Of a stretch of DNA of 64,000 nucleotides, positions 20,746 to 31,451 are shown in pieces (position 1 is the first letter of the stretch; every line of letters starts with the position of its first letter). The DNA is from an uncultured Fodinibius sp. (GTDB taxonomy: Bacteria > Bacteroidota > Rhodothermia > Balneolales > Balneolaceae): contig CAJXMJ010000001.1 in NCBI GenBank assembly GCA_913056455.1, positions 1 to 64,000 of the forward strand, in the 5' to 3' direction. The translations under genes and the position numbers were made by a program. The notes under the pieces were generated by a model. That model had not been told where the DNA came from. It saw only the letters and a list, made by a program, of their open reading frames with translations, and did no database searches.

Positions 20746-22137
20746 ATGATCAGAGATCTTCTTATGAACGGCAACTATTTGTTATGGGGGTGTCTTATTT
20801 CGTTGTTACTGGGGTGTACCCCTCACAAAGAAACTGTTGATTCCCCCGTACAGGAATCTCCTCCCTTTTCACGAAGCGGAGCAGTGGAGATGCCTTCCCA
20901 ATGGTGGACTTCCTTTGAAAATAAACAGCTAAATGCCCTTGTTGATACGGCATTAAGCTCCAACTTTGATATTCAAACGGCATGGCAGCGATTGCAGGCG
21001 TCAGAAGCAGTGGTCGATCGCGAAACGGGCGGCCTTTTTCCCACCCTTGATGCCATTGCCGAAGCACAGACGACACGCAACCAGCAAACATCCTTTGACA
21101 GCTCCGATGATTTTAGCGCGGGATTGAGTTCTTCGTATGAGATCGATTTATGGGGACGGATTGGTTCACAGGTAGATGCGGCAGAGTATCGTGCCCAGGT
21201 CACCTTGGCCGACTATCAGACCGCTGCACTTACGGTATCTGCCGAAGTGGTACGAACCTGGGCGCGTCTGGCTGAAGCACAAAAGCAGCTGTCCCTTGTT
21301 GAAAGTCAGATCGAGACGAATCAAAAAGTATTGGATCTGCTGAAAAACAGGTTTGGAACCGGACAGATCAGAGGGGTGGATATTCTACGGCAACGGCAGT
21401 TGTTGGAATCGACGCGCGAACAGAAATCCAACGCCGAAGCAAATCTGAACGTCTTACAGCATGAACTGTCAGTATTGCTTGGGCAATCGCCCCAGGATAC
21501 GCTTCAAATAACACCGGAGCAGATGCCGGAACTACCGCCATTACCTGAGACGGGCGTTCCGATTGATCTCATTCAGCGACGTCCCGATGTAAAGAGTGCT
21601 TTTAACCTGGTTAAGGCTGCCGACCGTGACCTGGCTTCTGCCATCAGTAATCAGTATCCACGGCTGACGTTATCGGCGTCACTAACCTCCTCAAGCAACA
21701 CGGCGGGGAATCTCTTTGAGGAATGGGCCACTTCCTTTGCCGGAAATCTGTTGGCACCTATTTTTCGGGGCGGTGAACTAAGCGCCGAAGTTGATCGGCT
21801 GGAAGCCGTGAAGAAGCAGCGACTTTACGAATATGGACAAACCATACTTACGGCTTTTCAAGAAGTGGAAGATGCGTTGATCCGTGAGCAGAAACAGCGC
21901 GAAAGCATTGATCGACTGGAAGAGCAGGTTACATTGGCTGAACAGGCCTACAATCAGCTGCGCCTGGAATATCTCAATGGAACGTCGAATTACCTGGACG
22001 TCCTTACAGCCCTTGATGAGGTTCAGCAATTGCGAAGGGATTTATTAACAGCAGAGCTGACCCTCATTGAATATCGTATTGGATTATACCGGGCGCTGGC
22101 CGGTTCATTTGAAACTGAACGGGAAAACGAGGATTGA
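20746..22137 (+). CDS. RND efflux outer-membrane lipoprotein (NodT/TolC type)
   Basis: This 463-residue outer-membrane factor has a lipoprotein signal (LLLGC near residue 23) and two TolC-like helical repeats. Family motifs are SSYEIDLWGRI, IDLIQRRPDVKSAF and the helix AFQEVEDAL. It forms the exit duct of a tripartite efflux pump. It is the first gene of a three-gene operon with the adaptor (63 bases downstream) and the pump. A second start at 20764 (MNGNYLLW) would give a more normal signal peptide. Confidence 0.92.
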   Translation: MIRDLLMNGNYLLWGCLISLLLGCTPHKETVDSPVQESPPFSRSGAVEMPSQWWTSFENKQLNALVDTALSSNFDIQTAWQRLQASEAVVDRETGGLFPTLDAIAEAQTTRNQQTSFDSSDDFSAGLSSSYEIDLWGRIGSQVDAAEYRAQVTLADYQTAALTVSAEVVRTWARLAEAQKQLSLVESQIETNQKVLDLLKNRFGTGQIRGVDILRQRQLLESTREQKSNAEANLNVLQHELSVLLGQSPQDTLQITPEQMPELPPLPETGVPIDLIQRRPDVKSAFNLVKAADRDLASAISNQYPRLTLSASLTSSSNTAGNLFEEWATSFAGNLLAPIFRGGELSAEVDRLEAVKKQRLYEYGQTILTAFQEVEDALIREQKQRESIDRLEEQVTLAEQAYNQLRLEYLNGTSNYLDVLTALDEVQQLRRDLLTAELTLIEYRIGLYRALAGSFETERENED

Positions 22138-22200
22138 CGCTTTTATTTAAATAGTTTTCGTAATCATCTAAAGGGGATTAGACACTAAACCATTTTAACA

Positions 22201-23400
22201 ATGAGTTGGAAACAGACACTTTTTATCAGTATCGGTATTTTAGCAATAGCTGTTGGAGTGACAGCACTTATCTTTTCTACTGAACCTACGGCACAGCGGG
22301 CCGGAGCCACCCGTGCCACACCTATGCTCGTAGATGTGATAGATGTGGAAAGAGATGACTACCGCCCGACGATACAGGCGATGGGAACCGTCCGTCCTTC
22401 ACAGGAGGTGAACCTAAGCCCGAGGGTGGGTGGGGAAGTGGAAGCACTGTCGGAATCATTTGTCCCCGGTGGGTATATAGAGAAGGGAGAGCAGCTGTTG
22501 CAAATAGATTCATCCGACTATAGAAATACCTTGGAGCAGCGAAAGAGTGAGTTACGCCAGGCGGGGGCTGACCTCGATATTGAAATGGGCCGGCAGGATG
22601 TGGCCCGACAGGATTACCAGTTGTTTGCTGATACCTTATCAGAAGAAAATAAATCGTTGGTTCTGCGCGAGCCGCAGCTGGAATCTGCCCGGTCGAGCGT
22701 AGAGTCTGCCCAGGCCGCCGTTGATCAGGCCCAGTTGAATCTTGACCGAACGACGATTGAAGCTCCGTTTAATGCCCACATTTTAACTCGTAACGTTAAT
22801 GTGGGATCTCAGGTATCCGCAGGCGAAAATTTGGCTCGTTTGGTGGGGTTCGATACCTATTGGATTGAAGCAACAGTGCCGGTTTCCAAGCTCCGTTGGA
22901 TTACTATTCCCGAAGGAAACGATCAGCGGGGTTCAGAAGTAAGAGTGAGAAATAGAACCGCATGGCCCCCTGATACCTATCGGCAGGGATATTTATTTCG
23001 GCTGGTTGGTACGCTCGAAGATCAGACGCGGATGGCACGGGTGTTAGTCTCGGTCCCTGATCCGCAGGCTTATAAAACAGACGATCCCAATGTACCCCGA
23101 TTAATGCTGGGATCATTTGTTGAGGTACATATTAAGGCAGATGCGCTTGAGAATGTCATACGGTTGAATCGCGATTATGTGAGAGATGATGACACCGTTT
23201 GGGTTATGAATGAGGACGAATTGGATATTAAAGATGTAGAGATTGTTTTTCGAGATGCACAGTATGCATATATCAAAAGTGGCTTGTCGGAGGGGGATCA
23301 GGTGGTTACCACCAATCTGTCTACCGTAAGTGACGGTGCCCCACTCCGGCTTGAAGGCACAAACACTGCTGAGTCCGATACATCCGAGGCATCTCAATAA
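22201..23400 (+). CDS. RND efflux periplasmic adaptor (membrane fusion protein)
   Basis: This 399-residue adaptor has an N-terminal membrane anchor (about residues 6-26), a lipoyl/barrel half (GTVRPSQEVNLSPRVGGEVE), an alpha-hairpin with Gln/Ala-rich helices, and the second half (LDRTTIEAPFNAHI...GSQVSAGENLARLV). It bridges the inner-membrane pump and the outer-membrane channel. It is the middle gene of the operon. Confidence 0.93.
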   Translation: MSWKQTLFISIGILAIAVGVTALIFSTEPTAQRAGATRATPMLVDVIDVERDDYRPTIQAMGTVRPSQEVNLSPRVGGEVEALSESFVPGGYIEKGEQLLQIDSSDYRNTLEQRKSELRQAGADLDIEMGRQDVARQDYQLFADTLSEENKSLVLREPQLESARSSVESAQAAVDQAQLNLDRTTIEAPFNAHILTRNVNVGSQVSAGENLARLVGFDTYWIEATVPVSKLRWITIPEGNDQRGSEVRVRNRTAWPPDTYRQGYLFRLVGTLEDQTRMARVLVSVPDPQAYKTDDPNVPRLMLGSFVEVHIKADALENVIRLNRDYVRDDDTVWVMNEDELDIKDVEIVFRDAQYAYIKSGLSEGDQVVTTNLSTVSDGAPLRLEGTNTAESDTSEASQ

Positions 23401-23429
23401 CAAATTTGACCTCCTAACTTCAGGAATAA

Positions 23430-26400
23430 ATGAGCAACTCAGGACCAAATACAAACGAATCCAATAACAACACCGGTGGCGGATTCATATCCTATATGGC
23501 GAAAAATCCCATTGCTGCCAATTTGTTAATGATTATTCTGATTGCCGGCGGGATATGGACAGGGTATAATATCCAGAAGGAGGTATTTCCCGAGTACCAG
23601 CTCGATATTGTAGAAGTAAGCGTGGTTTACCCGGGCGCCTCACCGGCTGAGGTAGAGCAGGGGATACTGCGTCCCGTGGAAGAAGCTATTCGAGGGGTTC
23701 AGGGTATCAAAGAAGTGACCTCCACGGCGTACGAGGGATCGGGCAGCGTATCCATTGAGTTGGTGACGGGAGCTGAACGGATGAAAACCTTTCAGGATAT
23801 TGATCAGGCCGTGAATCGCATCCGTACATTTCCGGATGATATTGAGGAGCCGGAAGTACAGCTGCAGTCCAATCAGCGCGAGGTAATGACTATCGGATTG
23901 TATGGAGATTCCGATATATGGACGCTGCGCAAGCTGGCCGAAAATATGCGCGATCGCCTGCTGAGTAAAGAAAGCATTACCCAGGTCGAAATTGGCAATG
24001 TGCCCGACTATATAACGCATGTGGAGATACCGCGGAATACCCTCCGCGAGTACAATATAACGCTGGGCGAAGTAGCGAATATTATCCGCCAATCCAGTGA
24101 AGATATTCCCGCAGGTGCTATCGAGACCAATGCCGGTGAAATACTATTGCGGATGCAGGAGCGCAAACAGTGGGCCGATGAATACGGCAATATTGAGATC
24201 ATCACCTCGGATGTGGGAGGGAATGTCAGGCTGGCGGATATCGCAGAAATTACCGACGGCTTTGAAGAGACCGGCTTCCATGGACAGTTTAATCAACAGC
24301 CTACGGTAGACCTGCAGATCTATCGCATTGGAAATCAATCCCCGCTCGAAATTGCCGAGACGGTTAAAAATGAACTGGAGATTGCGGAGTCCGGATTTCC
24401 TCCCGGCGTAAAATATCGTATCGACAGTAACAGTGCCGATGATTTCAGTGAGCGGCTTTCGCTGCTGGTCGAAAATGGAGCCCTGGCCATTCTTATAGTG
24501 CTGGTCATCTTGGCCCTGTTCCTGGAGTATCGGCTTGCTTTCTGGGTGATGATGGGAATGACGATCTCCTTTGTGGGTGGTCTGCTGTTTTTACCACTCT
24601 TGGGATTAAGTATCAACATGATTTCAATGTTCGGCTTCCTGGTAGTGCTCGGTATCGTCGTTGACGATGCCATTGTGGTGGGAGAGAATATCTATGAATA
24701 TCGTCAGCAGGGTATGAACTTTCTGGAGGCGGCCATCAAAGGGGCTAAAGAGATGAGTAAGCCGGTGACCTTTGCCATTTTGACGAATGTGATTGCTTTT
24801 TTTCCCCTGCTATTTATTCCCGGCACCACCGGAAAATATTGGTGGCCGCTGCCCGCAGTGGTTATTGTCGTATTATTAGTATCTCTACTTGAAGCCCTGT
24901 TTATATTGCCGGCTCACCTTGCTCACAGTTCCAAAGAGGAAAGTCGGTTTAAAATTGGGCGGCGCCTGCATCGGTTTCAGCAGAAGTTTGCCAGGCGATT
25001 TAACCACTTTATTGAGACCTATTATCGTGCCTTTTTAGACTACTGTCTTCGTTACCGGTATATCACCCTGAGTGCGGCTATAGCACTACTGATTGTGGTG
25101 GGTGGTTACGGGTACAGCGATCATATGGGGATGGTTATGATGCCCGAGGTTGCGGCTGACGAAATTGAATCCGGAGTATCGCTGCCGGTAGGGACCACAG
25201 CAATACAGGCGGGCAAGGTTGCCGAAGAAATTACGAAGTCTACGCGACGCATGTTTGATGAGCATAATCTGGATCGTGTTGCAGAGGGCATCAAAACAAA
25301 CGTGCGCGGACAAAGTTTTATTGATGTCGAGATTGTAATGAAGCCGCCCAACGAGCGCGATATGTCGGCCCAGGAAGTTATCGAGCTTTGGCGCGACAGT
25401 ATCGGTGATATTGAGGGTGTGGATCAGATTACTTTTGAAGCAGAACGAGGTCCGGCCGGGTACCTTCCTGATATCAGCGTGGACTTGAGCCATTCCGACA
25501 TCGACGTTCTTGAAGAAGCCAGCCAGGCATTCCTGGAGCGGGTGGAACGGTTTGAGGCCACGCGGGATGTCAGCGATAATTACAACAGGGGCAAGGCACA
25601 GTTAGATTTTAAACTACTGCCCGAAGGACGACGACTTGGATTAACTTCAGAAGATGTGGGACAACAGCTGCGAAATGCTTTTTACGGATCGCTGGCCATG
25701 CGTCAGCTTAGAGGGGTAAATGAGATTGAAATCCGCGTAAAACTGCCCCGGGAACAGCGGCAGGATGTATACAATCTGGAAGACTTTGTGGTGCAGACCC
25801 CCGCAGGCATTGAGGTCCCACTTATGGATGTGGCAGAATTCGAAAAGGGAGAGGCATTTACCAGCATCAACCGTCGCAACGGCCGGCGCGTGGTAACAGT
25901 AAGTATGGACGCTGAACCGGCGAATGCCGTCTCGCGGGTACTGGAGTCGATACAAACCGAAACGTTGCCCCAGCTCAGGGAAGATTTCCCCGGCATTACA
26001 TGGACCTTTGAGGGAAGTCAGGCCGAAATGCGGGAGTCAACGCAAGCCCTGTGGGGCACTTTCGGGCTGGCAATGATCGTCATTTATGCTCTGTTGGCCG
26101 TGGCATTCCGAAGTTATCTGCAGCCGCTCATTGTGATGGGCGCTATACCCTTTGGTATTGTAGGAGCAGTGCTCGGACATATTCTACTGGGTTACGACTT
26201 GTCGCTGGTCAGTATGATGGGGGTTATTGCATTATCGGGCGTGGTACTTAATGATTCTCTTATTATGATTGATCTGGCGAATAGGAAACGCAAAGATCCC
26301 GATATATCGATTTATGATGCCATACATGAGGCGGGGCTTCGACGTTTTCGTCCCATCATCTTGACGACCTTAACCACATTTGGCGGATTAACACCAATTA

Positions 26401-26573
26401 TATTAGAGACTTCTCGTCAGGCAGCACATCTGGTTCCCATGGCCATATCCCTTGGGTTCGGGATTATATTTGCGACATCTATTATCCTAGTGATTGTTCC
26501 CTGTCTGTATCTTATCCTCGAGGATGTGATTGCCAGACTTAATTTATCTGCCCAGAAAGAAATTACAGGGTAG
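23430..26573 (+). CDS. RND-family efflux transporter permease
   Basis: This 1047-residue proton-driven pump has 12 predicted spans: one near residues 25-43, a cluster around 340-490, one near 535, and a C-terminal cluster at 870-1030. Pump motifs include [13 protein letters not shown] in the porter domain and [18 protein letters not shown] with the paired acidic residues of proton transfer. It fits the AcrB/hydrophobe-amphiphile group; the substrate is not evident. It ends the operon about 220 bases before the truncated tRNA-Leu copy. Confidence 0.94.
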   Translation: MSNSGPNTNESNNNTGGGFISYMAKNPIAANLLMIILIAGGIWTGYNIQKEVFPEYQLDIVEVSVVYPGASPAEVEQGILRPVEEAIRGVQGIKEVTSTAYEGSGSVSIELVTGAERMKTFQDIDQAVNRIRTFPDDIEEPEVQLQSNQREVMTIGLYGDSDIWTLRKLAENMRDRLLSKESITQVEIGNVPDYITHVEIPRNTLREYNITLGEVANIIRQSSEDIPAGAIETNAGEILLRMQERKQWADEYGNIEIITSDVGGNVRLADIAEITDGFEETGFHGQFNQQPTVDLQIYRIGNQSPLEIAETVKNELEIAESGFPPGVKYRIDSNSADDFSERLSLLVENGALAILIVLVILALFLEYRLAFWVMMGMTISFVGGLLFLPLLGLSINMISMFGFLVVLGIVVDDAIVVGENIYEYRQQGMNFLEAAIKGAKEMSKPVTFAILTNVIAFFPLLFIPGTTGKYWWPLPAVVIVVLLVSLLEALFILPAHLAHSSKEESRFKIGRRLHRFQQKFARRFNHFIETYYRAFLDYCLRYRYITLSAAIALLIVVGGYGYSDHMGMVMMPEVAADEIESGVSLPVGTTAIQAGKVAEEITKSTRRMFDEHNLDRVAEGIKTNVRGQSFIDVEIVMKPPNERDMSAQEVIELWRDSIGDIEGVDQITFEAERGPAGYLPDISVDLSHSDIDVLEEASQAFLERVERFEATRDVSDNYNRGKAQLDFKLLPEGRRLGLTSEDVGQQLRNAFYGSLAMRQLRGVNEIEIRVKLPREQRQDVYNLEDFVVQTPAGIEVPLMDVAEFEKGEAFTSINRRNGRRVVTVSMDAEPANAVSRVLESIQTETLPQLREDFPGITWTFEGSQAEMRESTQALWGTFGLAMIVIYALLAVAFRSYLQPLIVMGAIPFGIVGAVLGHILLGYDLSLVSMMGVIALSGVVLNDSLIMIDLANRKRKDPDISIYDAIHEAGLRRFRPIILTTLTTFGGLTPIILETSRQAAHLVPMAISLGFGIIFATSIILVIVPCLYLILEDVIARLNLSAQKEITG

Positions 26574-26710
26574 ATTCAGGGGTACTGCAGTATGAGTGTT
26601 GAAGTGTATTCCATTGTTAGATGAAAAACTATTCTGTACTATTTCTTGAATGGAATATATAGATGATTCGCAATGTTGAGTTTCGTAATTACAAAAAACT
26701 TGAAAAACCA

Positions 26711-26742
26711 TTGTAGAAGTAATACTGAATCCCTTATATTTG
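26711..26742 (+). promoter_or_regulatory. Native tRNA-Leu promoter (left copy)
   Basis: TTG at 26711-26713 and TATATTTG at 26735-26742, with 21 bases between, fit the Bacteroidota -33/-7 consensus (TTTG, TAnnTTTG). The -7 box ends 53 bases before the tRNA half-gene. The stretch 26711-26749 matches 63751-63789 at 33 of 39 positions, so a copy exists at the other end of the island. Confidence 0.7.
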
Positions 26743-26787
26743 GTTTCTCGAAAAATTGGTTATCCTTTATAAGGAATTAATCAGTTT

Positions 26788-26836
26788 ATATGTTTGCCCG
26801 AGTGGCGGAATTGGTAGACGCGTCGGACTTAAAATC
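26788..26836 (+). repeat. attL: truncated tRNA-Leu(UAA) 5' half
   Basis: Bases 26796-26836 are the first 41 bases of a tRNA-Leu: acceptor strand GCCCGAG, D-arm, and anticodon arm up to CTTAAAATC. The next bases (AATTCG) cannot complete the anticodon stem TCGGA, and no matching CTCGGG acceptor strand follows, so this copy is broken. The 49 bases 26788-26836 recur exactly at 63952-64000. Confidence 0.88.
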
Positions 26837-26885
26837 AATTCGATTCCCCTCTAACGACGTCTGAAGGTCGATTTTTCTCCTTTCT

Positions 26886-26929
26886 GTTACCTGTTTGTTA
26901 CCAACAATTGGTACTCATATCGTACTTCT
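26886..26929 (+). repeat. Left-end repeats, probable recombinase arm sites
   Basis: GTTACCTGTTTGTTACC at 26886-26902 recurs with one change at 63831-63847 in direct orientation. CATATCGTACTTCT at 26916-26929 recurs as an exact inverted copy at 63882-63895. Both lie between the tRNA half and the integrase gene. Their presence at both ends suggests integrase or excisionase binding sites. Confidence 0.6.
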
Positions 26930-27035
26930 CTTTCAATTTGGGTCAACAAATTGTTGGTCTACCCAAACAAAACCAATCCATAAATAGGTACTTATTCCTT
27001 CAACGTTTAATTACAACTAAACAGAAGGTAAAATT

Positions 27036-28163
27036 ATGGATTACGCAGTTTATCCTTTCAAACGAAAAAATAAGTATCGTCTCTACGTTCGGTTCGAAGA
27101 TGAAAACGGAGAGCGCAAACATCTATCCACCGGAATAACCTATCCGTTGAAGGCCTCAAAGAAAAAACGCAAGAAGGCTCAACAAGAGGCCAAGCAGAAA
27201 GCAGCTGATCTGTTGGTCGACTATTTTAAGGAGCAACGTATTTTGGAAGAGGAGGAAAGCAAAGCGATGGAGCTTTCCGATTATTTGGAAGAGTACTACT
27301 GGCCACATGTTGGGGCCACCTGTGCTGACTCCACCTTGGTTAGCTACCAGGGGGCGTTGGATCATTTCATTCGGACCATCGGAGATAAACCGATCGATGA
27401 GTACGAACGAAAAATGATCAGTAAATATAAGATTCACCGCCTGGATAAAGAGGACATCGCTAAGACGACCATCAACATTGAAATACGCTCTATCAAAGCG
27501 GCCTTTTCTTGGGCTTACAAGAATGACTTTATCCAGAATCATCCGTACAAAGGGCAAGACTTCATGTTTAAGACGAAAAGCAAGAAGCGGGAGTTCAAGC
27601 GATATGAAATAGAAAAACTCATTGAACATACCGAGGGCAAACATATAGGTCTTGTAATTAAGCTTGCTTACTTCACGGGTATGCGTATAGGGGAGATGAC
27701 CCAAATAACCTGGGACATGGTCAGTCTCAAAGAGCGGTACATTCATATCCCGGAAGAGATTACGAAAACAAATGAACGCATGATTCCCTTAGGACAAAAG
27801 GCTTACTACATTGTAAAAATGTTGGGAAATATACTGGATCGAAAAATGGAACAGGCTCCCAAAAAGTATAAAAACGTGACTCGTGAGGAATGTTATTTAC
27901 TTCAAAAGAAACGAGGGCATGGGCAGTATGCAAAGAGAAGTATCCAAGACTTATTCCGAAAAGAAATGAATGATGCCGGACTACCTAAAGAGCTTACTTT
28001 TCATTGCCTCAGACACTCGTTTGCTACGCATGTTCTTGAAAATCCGGATGCCAATTTGTTTGGTGTTAGTAAATTGTTGGGACATACCACTCCAAATGTT
28101 ACTTCCAATTTCTATGTCCACACAGATGCCCTAAACTATCGGCAGATAGCGGATATGATTTAG
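27036..28163 (+). CDS. int: Tyrosine recombinase / phage-type integrase
   Basis: This 375-residue site-specific recombinase has an N-terminal arm-binding region (YAVYPFKRKNKYRLYVRF), a SAM-like core-binding domain (about residues 80-180) and a catalytic domain with Arg in TGMRIGEM (about 217), HCLRHSFATH (about 323) and LLGHTTPNVTSNFYVHT with the nucleophile Tyr (about 359). It lies 199 bases inside attL and reads into the island, the standard layout for a tRNA-directed element. A terminator follows. It probably catalyses integration and excision at the tRNA-Leu site. Confidence 0.94.
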   Translation: MDYAVYPFKRKNKYRLYVRFEDENGERKHLSTGITYPLKASKKKRKKAQQEAKQKAADLLVDYFKEQRILEEEESKAMELSDYLEEYYWPHVGATCADSTLVSYQGALDHFIRTIGDKPIDEYERKMISKYKIHRLDKEDIAKTTINIEIRSIKAAFSWAYKNDFIQNHPYKGQDFMFKTKSKKREFKRYEIEKLIEHTEGKHIGLVIKLAYFTGMRIGEMTQITWDMVSLKERYIHIPEEITKTNERMIPLGQKAYYIVKMLGNILDRKMEQAPKKYKNVTREECYLLQKKRGHGQYAKRSIQDLFRKEMNDAGLPKELTFHCLRHSFATHVLENPDANLFGVSKLLGHTTPNVTSNFYVHTDALNYRQIADMI

Positions 28164-28181
28164 AGAAACTTAAACAAAAAT

Positions 28182-28217
28182 AGTCCCTGTGAGATCATCT
28201 TTCAGGGGCTTTTTTTA
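28182..28217 (+). terminator. Terminator after the integrase gene
   Basis: AGTCCCTG pairs with CAGGGGCT (one G-U) and is followed by seven T bases. It would shield the cargo from readthrough from the integrase or the tRNA promoter. Confidence 0.8.
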
Positions 28218-28236
28218 TGAATAAGATCCTTTAACA

Positions 28237-28374
28237 ATGAAGAAGCTAATATTTCACAGAGAAAAATTGTACGAGGAGGCTTGGTAGGAACCCAAGAAAA
28301 AACTTATTGAACAATATGCAACTACCTAGCATAGGTTTATGAAAGTTTTAATGAGGTACAAACATAAAAAGTAA
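28237..28374 (+). pseudogene. Remnant of a small HTH-type protein gene
   Basis: Reading from ATG 28237 gives a 46-codon frame with two internal stops: MKKLIFHREKLYEEAW, stop, EPKKKLIEQYATT, stop, then HRFMKVLMRYKHKK and a final stop. It resembles the start of a family of small helix-turn-helix proteins (REKLYEEVWSEP...KLAKKYG-like), from memory. It is decayed and cannot give a full product unless the stops are bypassed. Confidence 0.4.
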
Positions 28375-28447
28375 AATATGTAATAATTGCTATTTCCCTT
28401 AAAATATGTGAGTATGACAGGCAAAACTATAATTGAATATTATTTAA

Positions 28448-30043
28448 ATGAACAAGCTCTGTAAAAATCAGCATAAACTTATAGTCTCTTCAATTATTTT
28501 GTTGCTGTTGTTATGTTGTGCTGAGATTGTAAACGCACAAAAGCATTTAGATTTATTGATTAATGATGGGAAAATACTAGATGGCACAGGTAACCCATGG
28601 TACTATGCAGATGTTGGTGTTAAGGGGGATCGGATTGTAGTAGTTGGAGACCTAACTGAGGTCTCTGCAAAGGATACTATTGATGCAAAAGGTTTGTATG
28701 TAAGTCCTGGCTTTATTGATGTTCATTCACATTCGGGACCGGGTCTGGAAGATCCGAAACTTAGCGGTGCAGAGCCACTGCTAAGGCAAGGTGTTACCTC
28801 AGTAGTCATAAATCCTGATGGAGGAGGGGACATAGACCTTGAGAAACAAAAAAGAAAATTGTTAAAACATGGACTTGGGGTTAATGTGGCCCAGCTGGTA
28901 CCTCATGGTTCAATTAGAGAAGAGGTGATAGGTATGGCTGATCGTGCTCCAAACCCTGCTGAGATGGAGCAGATGAAGCAGTTAGTGAATAAAGGAATGC
29001 AAAACGGTGCATTTGGATTATCAAGCGGCCCCTTTTACAGTCCGGGAAGTTTCGCTTCAACCCAGGAACTGATAGAGCTGGCAGATGTTGCAGCAAAATA
29101 TGGGGGGATTTACACGAGTCATATTCGTGATGAGTCAAATTATACTATTGGTCTTGGAGCAGCGGTTGATGAGGTGATTGAGATTGCTAGAAAAGCAGAA
29201 TTACCGGGTATAATAACGCACATAAAAGCGCTCGGTCCCCCTGTTTGGGATTTATCCTCTACGATTGTGGAGAATATCGAAAATGCTCGCGAAGAGGGAG
29301 TTGAAGTATTTGCCGATCAATATCCCTACGAAGCATCAGCAACAGGTCTTATATCTGCTTTAGTGCCCCGTTGGGCTGAGGAGGGAGGACACGATGCCTT
29401 GGTAAAAAGATTGGAAGACCCTGAGACGCGGTCTAAAATAAAAACTGCGATGAACCAGAATCTCAAACGCAGAGGTGGGGCGGATAGAATTCAATTTCGT
29501 TACTATGATCCGGATTCAACCATAGAAGGGAAGACATTAAAGGATTTGTCGGAGGAAAGGGATAAAGCTTCTTTAGAGGTAGCGATAGCGTTGATAAGCA
29601 AGGGTGAGCCCGGAATTGTTTCTTTCAATATGAAAGAAGAGGACGTTCATCGATTTATGCAGCAATCGTGGACAATGACTTGTTCGGATGGGGGATTGGT
29701 ACCCATGGGGCAGGGAGTGCCACATCCGAGAAATTATGGTGCTTTTCCACGAAAAATTAGAAAATATGTGGTAGAACAAAACGCCATTAGCCTGTCTCAG
29801 GCAATACGCAGTATGACAAATTTGCCTGCAGCTGTTTTTAACTTTGAAAACAGAGGGCTTATTCGAGAAGGCATGACCGCAGATATAGCAATATTTGATT
29901 TAGATGCCGTCAAGGACAATGCTGGATTTCAAGCTCCGCATCAACTGTCCGAAGGTATGATACATGTATTGGTGAATGGAAGCTTTGCCATTAAAGACGA
30001 AAGTTTTATAGATACCCGGACAGGCCAAGTTTTGAAGCACTAA
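28448..30043 (+). CDS. D-aminoacylase / N-acyl-D-amino-acid deacylase, secreted
   Basis: This 531-residue amidohydrolase has an N-terminal signal peptide (hydrophobic stretch about residues 13-30, ending VNAQ) and the metal-dependent amidohydrolase fold: GFIDVHSHSG (HxH metal ligands), YTSHIRDES and IITHIKAL (further His ligands), and CSDGG with the catalytic Asp near residue 415. D-aminoacylases free D-amino acids from N-acyl or peptide forms. It is convergent with the NtrC-type gene and upstream of the SusC/D transport genes, so it probably belongs to the same catabolic locus. I saw no GG-N10-GC promoter ahead of it. Confidence 0.88.
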   Translation: MNKLCKNQHKLIVSSIILLLLLCCAEIVNAQKHLDLLINDGKILDGTGNPWYYADVGVKGDRIVVVGDLTEVSAKDTIDAKGLYVSPGFIDVHSHSGPGLEDPKLSGAEPLLRQGVTSVVINPDGGGDIDLEKQKRKLLKHGLGVNVAQLVPHGSIREEVIGMADRAPNPAEMEQMKQLVNKGMQNGAFGLSSGPFYSPGSFASTQELIELADVAAKYGGIYTSHIRDESNYTIGLGAAVDEVIEIARKAELPGIITHIKALGPPVWDLSSTIVENIENAREEGVEVFADQYPYEASATGLISALVPRWAEEGGHDALVKRLEDPETRSKIKTAMNQNLKRRGGADRIQFRYYDPDSTIEGKTLKDLSEERDKASLEVAIALISKGEPGIVSFNMKEEDVHRFMQQSWTMTCSDGGLVPMGQGVPHPRNYGAFPRKIRKYVVEQNAISLSQAIRSMTNLPAAVFNFENRGLIREGMTADIAIFDLDAVKDNAGFQAPHQLSEGMIHVLVNGSFAIKDESFIDTRTGQVLKH

Positions 30044-30068
30044 GACTTTACAAGGTTGAGCTCGTGTT

Positions 30069-31448
30069 TTAGCTGTGCTCTTTTTGGATGTCTAATTGAT
30101 CAATTTTAGAATAAAGTAGCCTTCTATTAATACCAAGAAGTTTAGCCGCTTTGGTTTTGTTCCAATTGGTTCTATGCAGACCTTTTAAAATCAAATCCTT
30201 TTCTACAGATTTTAAAATTTGTTGCATCGGGATGTTGCCCTCTTGCTCATGGTATTCATAAACATTTGAAAAGTCTGATTTTAAAGAGATGGATAAATCT
30301 TTTTTTTCCAGCAGGTCTCCCTTCATAAGTACAGTAGCTCGCTCAATAATATTTTCAAGTTCACGAACATTTCCAGGCCAGTGGTAGGATTTTAAATATC
30401 TTATGGCTTCTTCAGAAATGACGATCTTCTTATTGGGAGAATATTTTTTCAGAAAGAATTTAACCAATGGTTCAACATCGTCTAGCCGTTCACGTAAAGG
30501 GGGGATGGCTAAATTTAAAACATTTAATCGATAATAAAGGTCTTCACGAAAATTCCCACTCTTTACTTCCTGCTTTAGATTTTTGTTGGTAGCTGCAATT
30601 ACGCGAGCATTTGTTTTAATTGTTTCTTCTCCACCAACGCGTTCAAAAGTAAAATTCTGCAGAACTCTGAGTAATTTTATCTGAGTGGCAGGAGAAAGGG
30701 CATTCACCTCATCTAAAAAGATAGTACCGCCATCTGCTAATTCAAATCTTCCCAAGCGTTTTTTTGAAGCGCCCGTAAAAGCTCCGGCCTCGTGGCCGAA
30801 AAGTTCACTTTCCAGAAGATCTCTTGGTAAGGCACCGCAGTTTACCTTTATAAAAGGGCCATTTGATCTATTAGAATGACGATAAATAGCATCTGCGATG
30901 ACTTCTTTACCCGTACCACTTTCCCCTTCTATTAAAACTGTGGTGTCTTTTGGGGCAATTTTGCCAATCATCTTCAGGATTTCTCGCATTTGTTTACTTG
31001 AACCAACAATTTGTTGTTTAATGCTAGGCCAACCAGAGTCATCTTGGTCGCCATTGAATTCCTCGACGTTATGCAATTTTCTGTGTTGGTCAACAGCTGC
31101 ATTGACTACGGAGAGGAACTCATTAATTTCAAATGGTTTCTCAAGGTAATCGAAGGCCCCTGCTTTCATTGCTTTAATGGGCTTGTCGCTGGATCCATAG
31201 GCGGTAAAAATTATTACTGGAATCTGATCAGTTTTCTTTTTGATGGTTTTTAGCGCTTGTATACCGGAAAGGCCCGGCATTTTTATATCCATCAGTATGG
31301 CTATTGGTTGGTATTCAACAGCAAGCCGAATGGCTTCCTCTCCATTTGAGGCTTGTAAAAGAGAATAGCCCTCTTCTTCCAGCAATTCGATGATATTTAG
31401 GCGCATTGAAGGCTCATCATCGGCAATTAAAATATAATTTGAATCCAT
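30069..31448 (-). CDS. Sigma-54-dependent NtrC-family response regulator
   Basis: This 459-residue enhancer-binding protein has three parts: a receiver (DDE at 10-12, phosphoacceptor D54), a AAA+ domain with Walker A GESGTGKE, the sigma-54-contacting GAFTGA loop and Walker [10 protein letters not shown], and a C-terminal Fis-type helix-turn-helix ([22 protein letters not shown]). It starts 3 bases after the kinase gene ends, so they form one operon. The two sigma-54-like promoters and the twin palindromes at 33096-33268 are its likely targets. Confidence 0.95.
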   Translation of the reverse strand: MDSNYILIADDEPSMRLNIIELLEEEGYSLLQASNGEEAIRLAVEYQPIAILMDIKMPGLSGIQALKTIKKKTDQIPVIIFTAYGSSDKPIKAMKAGAFDYLEKPFEINEFLSVVNAAVDQHRKLHNVEEFNGDQDDSGWPSIKQQIVGSSKQMREILKMIGKIAPKDTTVLIEGESGTGKEVIADAIYRHSNRSNGPFIKVNCGALPRDLLESELFGHEAGAFTGASKKRLGRFELADGGTIFLDEVNALSPATQIKLLRVLQNFTFERVGGEETIKTNARVIAATNKNLKQEVKSGNFREDLYYRLNVLNLAIPPLRERLDDVEPLVKFFLKKYSPNKKIVISEEAIRYLKSYHWPGNVRELENIIERATVLMKGDLLEKKDLSISLKSDFSNVYEYHEQEGNIPMQQILKSVEKDLILKGLHRTNWNKTKAAKLLGINRRLLYSKIDQLDIQKEHS

Positions 31449-31451
31449 AAG

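Noticed and set aside
26796-26880. Complete tRNA-Leu at the left copy, since TTCGATTCC resembles a T-loop
   Set aside because: The anticodon stem cannot close after CTTAAAATC, and no acceptor strand matching GCCCGAG follows.
28375-28447. Sigma-54 promoter for the D-aminoacylase gene
   Set aside because: No GG-N10-GC pair is present in the upstream region.
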